Of a stretch of 64,000 nt of DNA, positions 1 through 7,565 are shown piece by piece. Each line of letters starts with the position of its first letter. Position 1 is the stretch's first letter. Location of the stretch: NCBI GenBank assembly GCA_016794445.1, contig JAEUKC010000105.1, positions 1 through 64,000 on the forward strand, in the 5' to 3' direction. Below the pieces are notes generated by a model. It did not search any database, was not told where the DNA came from, and saw nothing but the letters and a program-made list of their open reading frames with translations. Both the position numbers and the translations under genes were made by a program. The stretch is from JADJMO01 sp016794445 (GTDB lineage Bacteria > Myxococcota_A > Polyangia > Polyangiales > JADJMO01).

Positions 1-1108
1 CGCTCTGCCCGCGGAACTGGCCCTTCGAGACGTGCCGCGCCGCGAGGGCGCCGATGTCCTCGGTGGGCTTGAGCGCGAGGCAGCGCACCGGGCGGTACAG
101 CTCCGCACCCCGGGCGCGGGCCGCGGCCGAGATGTCCTCCACGAAGGCGTCGCCGTAGGCCGCGACGCCATCCTCGAAGATGGAGTTGATGCGGGCGAGG
201 ACGTCGAGGTCGTTGACGACGTGGTCGAGGAGGAACGCGTTCAGCACCTTGCCGAGGAGCGCCGCGGCGCCGAGCGCCTTCTGGGGGTCGCCCGACTCGG
301 GGGCGGTGAGGCCGGTGACCTCGCGCGAGAGGGCCACCGCGAAGACGTGGGTCGCCCCGAGCCGAAGCGCGGGCGCGATCGGGGTGTTGAGCCGCAGCCC
401 GCCGTCGCAGTAGTACTCCGCGCCGATCCGCACCGGCGGGAAAAGGATGGGGATCGCGGCCGACGCGAGCGCGTGCACCGTGCCGATGCGATCCTCCACG
501 ATCATGGTGCGCGGAGGCGCCGCCCGCGGGAGCGGCACGTCGGGGCCCGTCTGCATGAAGATCACCGTGCGCCCGGTGCTCACCTCGGTGGTCGAGATCG
601 AGAGCGCGCGTAGGTGGTCCTTGCGCAGGTTGCGCGTGACCGCGCGCCAGCCCACCTCGCGCTCGATCAGCTCGGCCATCGGGCGCACGTCGAACAGGCC
701 GGTGGCGTCGCCGCCGCCGCCGAGGAGCAGCCGCGGGAGCGAGACCGCCTGCCGCATGCCGAACCCGAGCACGCGCGCGATCTCGAGGTCGTGCCACAGC
801 GCGAGCAGGCGCTGGACGCCGAGCCGGAAGTCGTCGGCGTGCGCGGCGAGGTAGCAGGCGTTGATGGCCCCGACCGACGTGCCGCAGAGGATGTCGACGC
901 GCGGGATCCGGCCGCCGCGGAGCTTGGGGAGCTCGTCGAGGACGTAGGCCAGGACCCCGACCTCGTACGCGCCCCGCGCGCCGCCGCCCGAGAGCACGAA
1001 CGCGGTGCGGCGCGGCCCGAGGATGCGCGCCCGGTCGGGCTGGACGCGCAGAGAAGGCGGAGGCCCCGGCGCGATGGAGAGGCGCTGCGAGTCTCGCCGA
1101 CCACTCAC
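1..1108 (-). CDS. Patatin-like phospholipase (RssA type), 3' end cut by window edge
   Basis: Predicted serine lipid acyl hydrolase of the patatin/RssA family, using a Ser-Asp dyad. Reading from a GTG at 1108-1106, the oxyanion-hole motif GGGARG is at residues 41-46 and the nucleophile motif GTSVG has Ser78. The dyad Asp lies in the later motif YYCDGGLRLNTP. About 369 codons are visible before the frame leaves the window, so the C-terminus is missing. No signal peptide is seen: the start leads into a Pro/Arg-rich stretch of about 35 residues before the domain, so a cytoplasmic or membrane-associated enzyme is likely. The GTG overlaps the TGA of the upstream kinase gene (GTGA, 1105-1108), which implies translational coupling. 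Substrate is unknown; assignment to the patatin family is firm. Confidence 0.85.
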   Translation of the reverse strand, partial: MSGRRDSQRLSIAPGPPPSLRVQPDRARILGPRRTAFVLSGGGARGAYEVGVLAYVLDELPKLRGGRIPRVDILCGTSVGAINACYLAAHADDFRLGVQRLLALWHDLEIARVLGFGMRQAVSLPRLLLGGGGDATGLFDVRPMAELIEREVGWRAVTRNLRKDHLRALSISTTEVSTGRTVIFMQTGPDVPLPRAAPPRTMIVEDRIGTVHALASAAIPILFPPVRIGAEYYCDGGLRLNTPIAPALRLGATHVFAVALSREVTGLTAPESGDPQKALGAAALLGKVLNAFLLDHVVNDLDVLARINSIFEDGVAAYGDAFVEDISAAARARGAELYRPVRCLALKPTEDIGALAARHVSKGQFRGQS

Positions 1109-4100
1109 GAGGCCACGCCTCCCTCGACCGCGTCGCCCCCGAGCAGCTGGGCGACCTCGGGGCGGCGGAGGAAGAGCGAACGCAGGCGAGGGTCGCGGAT
1201 GTTCTGCAGCACCCGACGAGCATACGCGCGGGCGCGGGCGTACGCCTCGGGGGCGAGCACGTCGGCGGAGCGCTCGAGCGCCCTGGCGCACAACGTGCGG
1301 ATCTCGAGGGCGAACTCGGAGCCCTCGGTGGCCTCCACGAGGCCGATGGCCGTCTGGGCGAGCAAGGAGGCCTGGGCGATCTCGCCGATCTCGGCGCGGG
1401 CGTCGGCCTCGATGGCGGTGGCGAACAGGTGGAAGCTCGCGAGGCCGCGAGACTGCGCGGCCGGGCGGGCGTGACTCGCGAGCTCGGCGGCCTGGCGGGC
1501 GTCGCCGCGGGCGCGCAGCCACAGCGCGCGCGCCACCATCTCGTGGGTGGCGTCGTAGGCGTTGCCCGTGACCGTCACGAGGGCCCGCGCGTCGCCGAGG
1601 AACGTGGCCGCGCCGTCGAGGTCGCCCGAGGCGGTGAGGATCTCGGACGACACGAGGAGCGTGTCGGAGCGGCCGTCCTGGTCGCCGTAGCGCTCGTGGG
1701 CGTCGCGCGCGCGCTTGAGGTAGGCGAGCGCGCGCGGCAGGTCGCCGAGGCGCGCGTAGCACTGGCCGATGTTGGTGAGCGTCTTCGCGATCTGGAACCG
1801 ACCTCCGATGGAGAGGTCGAGCGCCACCGAGCTCATCGCGAGGGCGATCGCGTCCTCGTACCGCGCGAGCACGAACATGGCGTAGGCCAGCGCGTTCTTG
1901 GTGCGCGCCTCGCTGCGCTTCGCGCCCACGCTGCGCAGGAGCGCGATCGAGTCGGCGTAGACCCCGACGGCCTCGTGGGTGCGCCCGAGGCGGCGCAGGA
2001 GGATGCCCTTGGCGCGCAGCACGTCGGCCTTGAGGCGGTGCGAGACCTGGGCCCCCTGGGCGATGACCAGCGCCTCGTTCGCGGCCCGCAGGGCGCCCTC
2101 GACGTCGCCGAGCTCGCGCAGGAACTCGATGACCAGCGCGTGCGACTCGACGAGCAGGTTCGGGTTGCGGGTGGTCTCCGCGATGGTGATGGCCTTCTGC
2201 GCGATCGGCAGACCCCGCGCGAGGTGCATCTCGTCGAGGTCGAGGCGCGCGGTGCGCAGCATGGCCACCGTGATCACCCGCGGCATCTTGGAGGTCTTGG
2301 CGAGCGCGCGCATCTCCTCGAGCTGCTTGCGGCGCTCCCGTCGGCGGCCGGTCATGCGGTAGACGGACTCGAGCGCCTCGTGGGCCCCGAAGCGCCGCAG
2401 ATCGTGCTCGGGCAACAGCGAGAGGGCGCGGTGGAAGTAGCGCGTGGCGAGGGCCGTCTGGTAGCTGGCGCGCGCGGCGCTCGCGGCCTCCATGTACATC
2501 TCGGCGGCCGGTGCCGGCGCGTCGCCGCGGGCCAGGTGACGCGCCACGATGGCTGCCGAGAGGCCGCGCGCGAGGCCCGTCGTGCGCAGGCGCTCGCCGA
2601 GTTGCCGGTGCATCCCGCTGCGGGCGGCTGGCTCGATCGTCATGTACGCGACGTCCCGTGCCACGGGGTGGCGCAGGTCGATCGTGTCCCCCTTGCGGTC
2701 GCAGATGCCGCGCGCGCAGAGGCGTCCGATGGCCTCGTCGACCACGTCCGGCCCGCCGGCCTCCGCGCCGAGATCGCGCAGGACCGAGACCTCGAGCGGC
2801 CCGCCCGCCACGGCGACCCACTGGGCCACGAGCTTCTCGTCGGAGGGCAGCTCGTGCAGGCGCTCGGCGAGCAGCTGCTCCAGCGTCGAGGGCAAGGGCA
2901 TCTGCCCCGCGCGGCGGATCAGCTCGCTGCTCCCGTCCTCGCGCTCCACCACCTCGAGCGCTCCCCGTTCGAGCAAGGCGTCGACGATCTCGAGCAGGAA
3001 GAACGGGTTGCCTCCCACGCGGGCCGCGAGCTCGTTGGACACCGCGGCCACGCCCTCGCGCGCGTTCAAGCGCGTCTCGAGCAACCGGAGCTGCTCGTCG
3101 GTGGTCAGCCCGCGCAGCTCGGTGCGCACGATGCCGGCGAGCAAGGGCGCCACCCGCTCGTCGGTGCGGGCGACGAGGAGGCAGAGCGCCGGGATCGGGT
3201 ACGAGCCGCGCAGGAGGTCGGCCATCAGCTCGAGGCTCTGCTTGTCGGCCCACTGCACGCCCTCGACGACGATGACCAGCGGGCCGCGCGTGGCGAGCGC
3301 GGCGAGCAGGCGACGCACGCCCGAGACGAGCATCTTGCGGCGGAAGCTCGCGTCTTCTTCGCCACCGCCCTCGGCCTGTCGACCCGTGGCGACCTCGGCG
3401 AGGCGCTCGACCGCGCTGGTCGCGGCGGGCCCTTCGGCGAGCGGACCGAGGACGCTGGTGATGGCCGAGGCCGCCGTGGCGAGCGGCTCGGCCGGGTCGA
3501 GAGCGCAGGCGTCGCGGACGAGCTCGCCGATCGCGGCGTAGGGTAGCTCCGCGTGGCTCGGCGCGCACTCGAGCCGCACCGCGCGGGCGTCGGGCGGTAG
3601 GTCACGGAGGAAGCTCGCGACGAGGGCGGTCTTGCCGATCCCCATCTCGCCGACGATGAGACGCGAGACCACCTCGGGGCCGACCACGGCGCGGTGGTAG
3701 GCGGCCTGCAAGTCGGCGCGCTCGACGTCGCGCCCCACGAGCTCGCCCGCGGCGATCGCGAGCTCCGCGTGCCGCTCCTCGCGGGTGAGCGCGCGTACGA
3801 GCGCGTACACGCGCATGTTCTTGGGGAGGGGCTGCTCGCCCTCCGAGGCCGGGCCGCCGAGCTCGAGGGTCGGCGCGTCACCCCACTGGAACTCGCGGCG
3901 CACGAGCCGATAGAGGCCGCCCGCGACCCAGGTCCGGCCTGGGGGCGAGGCGGCCGCGAGGGCGTCGCCGAGCGAAGCGGCCGAACCTTGCACCTGGTGG
4001 CGCAGGAGGTGTCCGCCCTCGTCGCGTTCCCCGGACGCGACCGCGCGGACGATACCGACCGCCGCCGACAGACCGATCGGGAGATCGGTGGAGAGATCGG

Positions 4101-5511
4101 CGAGCGCGTCGTGCACGTCGAGCGCGAGCGCGGCGGCCTCGAACGGCGCGCCCGAAGGGTCGGCGGTCAAGCCGACGACGGCGCGGGCGGTGCGCTCGTC
4201 CTCGTCCCACGACCAGCGCGCGCCGCGCTTCCAGGCGATGCCCTCGAGGATCTTGCGGGCGCCGTCCCGCGCCTGCGCCAGCGCGCCGGCGCCGAGATCC
4301 ATGGCGAGCTCGTCGAGCCCGTGCATGCAGAGGTGCACGAGCGCCACGTGGCGGAGCTCGCGCTGCACCTTGTTGCGCTCGGGCGGCGGCGCGCTCGCCC
4401 GCCGTTTGTCGGCCTTGCCGGGCACCGCCACGGCGGTCATCGAGGCGAGTCCACCGAGCACCGCGCCGGTGTCGAACGCGGGCGTCGGCTCGGCGGCCGG
4501 CGGGTTGTCGACGAGCACCGACGGCCCCTCCAGCCCCACGCTCGGGGCCACCTGCGGCTCGTCGCCCGGCGACGTGATCTCGCGCGCCGAGAACTGGGAG
4601 ATGGTGGCCTCGACCGCCGCCGCGTCGACCAGATCGTCCTGCTTCTGCAGGGCTCGGGCGATCGCGCCGGCCATGTCGCGGGCGGTGCCGAAGCGCTGCT
4701 CGCGCTGCTTGGCGAGCGCACGGACGCAGATGGCGTCGAGCTCGGGAGGGACCTCGGAGGCCCACAGGCTCGGCGCCTCCATCTCGCCCTTGCGGACGAC
4801 GGCGAGGAGCTCCTCGCCTTGGAGCCCCGCGTGCAGGGCGCGCCCCGTGAGGATCTCGTGCAGCACGATGCCGAGCGCGAAGATGTCGGTGCGCCGATCG
4901 ACCTGCTCGCCCCGCGCCTGCTCCGGCGACATGTAGGCGAACTTGCCCTTGATGACGCCGGCTTCCTCGCTCAGGTTCTTGGCCGAGGCGATGCCGAAGT
5001 CGGCCACCTTCACGCCGCCGTCGTACGAGAGCAGCACGTTCTGCGGGGAGACGTCGCGGTGGACGATCTCGAGCGGCGTGCCGTCCTCGCCCTTGCGCTC
5101 GTGCGCGCAATGCAGGCCGCGGGCGGCCTCCATGACGATGTACGCACCGACCCACGGCGGCAGCCGCACGCCTTTGGCGCGCGCGGAGGTCATGAGGCGA
5201 CCCAGATCGAGCCCCTCGACGAACTCCATGCAGAGCAGGAAGCCCTCCGGGGTCTCCTGGAAGTCGAAGACCTGCACGATGTTCGGGTGGTTGAGGCGCA
5301 TCGACAGGCGCGCCTCGTCGATGAACATCTGCTTCATGCGCGACGACTGGTCGTGCGACGGCAGGATGCGCTTGACGACGACGAGCTTGTGCGTGTTCTC
5401 CGCGCCGCGCGAGCGGGCGAGGTACACCTCCGCCATGCCCCCCGCGCCCAGGCGACGGATCACGTCGTAGCGGCCGAGCTTCGCGGGAACGGGGGCGTTG
5501 GGACGAGGCAA
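1105..5511 (-). CDS. Ser/Thr protein kinase fused to pseudo-cyclase, AAA ATPase and TPR region
   Basis: Large signalling protein of about 1468 residues. The N-terminal Hanks-type kinase (about residues 10-290) has the glycine loop LGAGGMAEVY at 21-30, Lys47, HRDVSPQN from 151 and DFG at 171-173, so it looks catalytically intact. A degenerate class III cyclase-like domain follows (about 380-590): its tail LGDALAAASPPG and GLYRLVRREFQW echo the GDAVNxAARL...YRLV pattern of cyclases, but metal-binding Asp residues are not evident. An AAA_16-type ATPase comes next with Walker A GEMGIGKTAL, then a long TPR-like helical region to the C-terminus. I place the start at TTG 5511-5509 because GGAGG lies 7 nt upstream (5523-5519); an ATG at 5619 is possible but has no clear RBS and adds unconserved sequence. 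It is coupled to the patatin gene by a GTGA overlap, suggesting a shared function. Confidence 0.85.
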   Translation of the reverse strand: MPRPNAPVPAKLGRYDVIRRLGAGGMAEVYLARSRGAENTHKLVVVKRILPSHDQSSRMKQMFIDEARLSMRLNHPNIVQVFDFQETPEGFLLCMEFVEGLDLGRLMTSARAKGVRLPPWVGAYIVMEAARGLHCAHERKGEDGTPLEIVHRDVSPQNVLLSYDGGVKVADFGIASAKNLSEEAGVIKGKFAYMSPEQARGEQVDRRTDIFALGIVLHEILTGRALHAGLQGEELLAVVRKGEMEAPSLWASEVPPELDAICVRALAKQREQRFGTARDMAGAIARALQKQDDLVDAAAVEATISQFSAREITSPGDEPQVAPSVGLEGPSVLVDNPPAAEPTPAFDTGAVLGGLASMTAVAVPGKADKRRASAPPPERNKVQRELRHVALVHLCMHGLDELAMDLGAGALAQARDGARKILEGIAWKRGARWSWDEDERTARAVVGLTADPSGAPFEAAALALDVHDALADLSTDLPIGLSAAVGIVRAVASGERDEGGHLLRHQVQGSAASLGDALAAASPPGRTWVAGGLYRLVRREFQWGDAPTLELGGPASEGEQPLPKNMRVYALVRALTREERHAELAIAAGELVGRDVERADLQAAYHRAVVGPEVVSRLIVGEMGIGKTALVASFLRDLPPDARAVRLECAPSHAELPYAAIGELVRDACALDPAEPLATAASAITSVLGPLAEGPAATSAVERLAEVATGRQAEGGGEEDASFRRKMLVSGVRRLLAALATRGPLVIVVEGVQWADKQSLELMADLLRGSYPIPALCLLVARTDERVAPLLAGIVRTELRGLTTDEQLRLLETRLNAREGVAAVSNELAARVGGNPFFLLEIVDALLERGALEVVEREDGSSELIRRAGQMPLPSTLEQLLAERLHELPSDEKLVAQWVAVAGGPLEVSVLRDLGAEAGGPDVVDEAIGRLCARGICDRKGDTIDLRHPVARDVAYMTIEPAARSGMHRQLGERLRTTGLARGLSAAIVARHLARGDAPAPAAEMYMEAASAARASYQTALATRYFHRALSLLPEHDLRRFGAHEALESVYRMTGRRRERRKQLEEMRALAKTSKMPRVITVAMLRTARLDLDEMHLARGLPIAQKAITIAETTRNPNLLVESHALVIEFLRELGDVEGALRAANEALVIAQGAQVSHRLKADVLRAKGILLRRLGRTHEAVGVYADSIALLRSVGAKRSEARTKNALAYAMFVLARYEDAIALAMSSVALDLSIGGRFQIAKTLTNIGQCYARLGDLPRALAYLKRARDAHERYGDQDGRSDTLLVSSEILTASGDLDGAATFLGDARALVTVTGNAYDATHEMVARALWLRARGDARQAAELASHARPAAQSRGLASFHLFATAIEADARAEIGEIAQASLLAQTAIGLVEATEGSEFALEIRTLCARALERSADVLAPEAYARARAYARRVLQNIRDPRLRSLFLRRPEVAQLLGGDAVEGGVAS

Positions 5512-5518
5512 CGGTGAG

Positions 5519-5523
5519 CCTCC
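5519..5523 (-). promoter_or_regulatory. Shine-Dalgarno GGAGG that decides the kinase start
   Basis: On the minus strand GGAGG lies 7 nt before a TTG codon at 5511-5509, just before the first conserved kinase residues. This favours TTG 5511 over the ATG at 5619. The 190-base stretch between 5511 and the divergent gene at 5703 holds no other gene I can support and probably carries both promoters; I could not pick convincing -35/-10 boxes. Confidence 0.55.
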
Positions 5524-5702
5524 GATCGAAGCCCAGGTCGCCTCTGGACGCAAGGAATGCCGTCCGGTCGGCGTGGCTCCGCCGTCATCCCTGCGTGACG
5601 CCTCGCACCGCTTGCGCACGCTCGCATCGGACGTGAACGACCGCGACGGACCTCGTGTCCACGGCGCACCGGGCTACAGGCGGTGGGCTACGCTGGTCCG
5701 AC

Positions 5703-7505
5703 ATGCGGCTCACTTGGCTTCGTCGCTCCCGGACCGTCGGGTCCTTCGCTCCACTCCCGTGGTTCCGAGCCTCCCTGGCCGTGGCGACGATCGGCGGGTG
5801 CAGCCCTGCGCCCGAAGATCCCGGGCCGCTCGCGACCGCGCGCTCCGAGCTCACCGTCGACCAGGAGATCGCCAAGGCCACCTGCGCCACCTCGTCGAGC
5901 GTCGTGCAGGGGCTCTCCGACCAGATCCTCGACGAGATCGCGAAGTGCCTGAAGCCGGGCGTGCTCGTCAAGGTGAGCCACCCCAAGATCGCCGACAGCT
6001 CGGTGCATCCCTACCTGGTCAAGGCCGCGTACGACGCGCTCGTCAAATCCACCGCGGCCAAGGGCGCGACGATCCACGTGTCGTCGATGTTCCGCAGCGT
6101 CGCCCAGCAGTACTTCCTCTTCCGTCGCAGCGCCTGCTACCCGGCGGTCGCCGACCCCGGAACGAGCAACCACGAGACCGGCATCGCCATCGACGTCTCC
6201 GACCCGGACAACTCCACGTGGAGGGCCACGCTCGAGGCCAACGGCTTCAAGTGGCTCGGCTCGTTCGACCGCTTCCACTTCGACTACGTGGGCGCGGGCT
6301 CGGTCAACCTGCGCGGGCAGGACGTGCTCGCGTTCCAGCGGCTGTGGAACCGCAACAACCCGACCGACAAGATCGGCGAGGACGGAGCGTGGGGACCGCA
6401 GACGGAGGCCCGCATGAAGAAGGCTCCGGCGGGCGGCTTCGCCATCGGCGCCGACTGCGGGACGCCCCCGCCCCCACCACCCAAGCCCTGGCCCGAGCTG
6501 CGCATGGACGTCTCCATCCAGGGCGTGGATCGGATCGTCGACGGCGCCTCGGCCGGGACGATCGACACGCTCGAGGGCGACGACTCGCTCTCCACGCTGG
6601 TCGTCGAGAACTCCGGCGACGCGGCGGCCAAGGGCGTCGTGGTCGGAGTGTGGACCGAGAGCCCGTTCCTCTTGCCCACGCACTGGGATCTCGAGGTCGA
6701 AGCCGCAGGCGTCTGGACCAAGGACGCGCTCGCGGGCAACCCGACCAGCGACACCTTCACCGTCGGGCCGTTCGATCTCGCGGTCGGCCAGAAGAAGCGG
6801 GTACGTCTCCAGCTGAAGTCGGCGCGCTACTCCCTCGGGGCGTCGACGCCGAGCCTGCGGGCGTGGGTCAAGAGCGTCCCCGGCGTCTACGACAAGCCGG
6901 AGTTCGGCGCCAAGCCCACCAACGTCGACGGTCGTCAGACCTGGAACAGCGGCGACCTGCGGACGGAGACGGGCCTCGACGTGTTCTCGCGCGTGCGCTG
7001 GTCCTTCGACGGCGCGACCGCCGAGGGGTGGACGAGCAGCACCGGGACCCTGGACGCGACCACCCCGAGCGCGGGGCTGGTCGTCACGCCGGGTACCGGC
7101 GCGGTGACGCTGCTCGGCCCGAAGACCAGCTTCGACGCCGAGAGCTACCCGAGCCTCGCGCTGAAGGTCCTCGCGGGGAGCGGCGCCGCCAAGGTCTCGT
7201 TCGCCGACGCGAGCGGCGCGTTCTCCGAGCCGATCTCCGTGGAGCTCGCGCCCGGCGCCGTGTCCGTCGACCTCGCGGGGAGCCCCACTTACCGTGGCAC
7301 CATGACCCAGCTCCGCATCGAGCTCCCGCCGACGAAGGTCGCGTTCGACGACATCCGGCTCGGGGGCGCGATTCCGCCCTCCTCCGCGGAGGCCGCGGCC
7401 GAGGGCGGCTGTGGTTGCCGTTCGGTGGGGCGTGGAGGCGGCTCGAGCGCGGCCGTCGTGGCGTTCGGCGCGCTGCTGGTGCTCGTGACGCGCCGGCGGC
7501 GTTGA
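5703..7505 (+). CDS. Secreted M15-family D,D-carboxypeptidase-like protein with MYXO-CTERM-like tail
   Basis: Predicted peptidoglycan D,D-peptidase of the VanY/M15 type (about 600 residues). The zinc motif SNHETGIAIDVSD supplies His and Asp ligands, and FHFDY about 30 residues later gives the third ligand. Directly after comes a peptidoglycan-binding-like segment (VLAFQRLWNRNNP...GPQTEARM). A Pro-rich linker leads to two beta-rich regions of unknown role. The N-terminus has a basic stretch, hydrophobic core and lipobox-like IGGC; the C-terminus has GGCGC, a short hydrophobic helix and four Arg, resembling the MYXO-CTERM sorting tail. I chose ATG 5703 because the signal peptide begins there; an upstream in-frame ATG at 5655 adds non-signal sequence. 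The product should act in the envelope. The pairing of an N-terminal lipobox-like site with a C-terminal sorting tail is odd. Confidence 0.8.
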   Translation: MRLTWLRRSRTVGSFAPLPWFRASLAVATIGGCSPAPEDPGPLATARSELTVDQEIAKATCATSSSVVQGLSDQILDEIAKCLKPGVLVKVSHPKIADSSVHPYLVKAAYDALVKSTAAKGATIHVSSMFRSVAQQYFLFRRSACYPAVADPGTSNHETGIAIDVSDPDNSTWRATLEANGFKWLGSFDRFHFDYVGAGSVNLRGQDVLAFQRLWNRNNPTDKIGEDGAWGPQTEARMKKAPAGGFAIGADCGTPPPPPPKPWPELRMDVSIQGVDRIVDGASAGTIDTLEGDDSLSTLVVENSGDAAAKGVVVGVWTESPFLLPTHWDLEVEAAGVWTKDALAGNPTSDTFTVGPFDLAVGQKKRVRLQLKSARYSLGASTPSLRAWVKSVPGVYDKPEFGAKPTNVDGRQTWNSGDLRTETGLDVFSRVRWSFDGATAEGWTSSTGTLDATTPSAGLVVTPGTGAVTLLGPKTSFDAESYPSLALKVLAGSGAAKVSFADASGAFSEPISVELAPGAVSVDLAGSPTYRGTMTQLRIELPPTKVAFDDIRLGGAIPPSSAEAAAEGGCGCRSVGRGGGSSAAVVAFGALLVLVTRRRR

Positions 7506-7550
7506 CGGTCCGCCCCACATTCGCGAACCTGCGCGCGTTCTCGGGGACGT

Positions 7551-7556
7551 AGGAGG
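7551..7556 (+). promoter_or_regulatory. Strong Shine-Dalgarno AGGAGG
   Basis: Perfect AGGAGG nine bases upstream of ATG 7566. It fixes the start of the penicillin-acylase-family gene and suggests high translation. Confidence 0.8.
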
Positions 7557-7565
7557 AAACGGATC

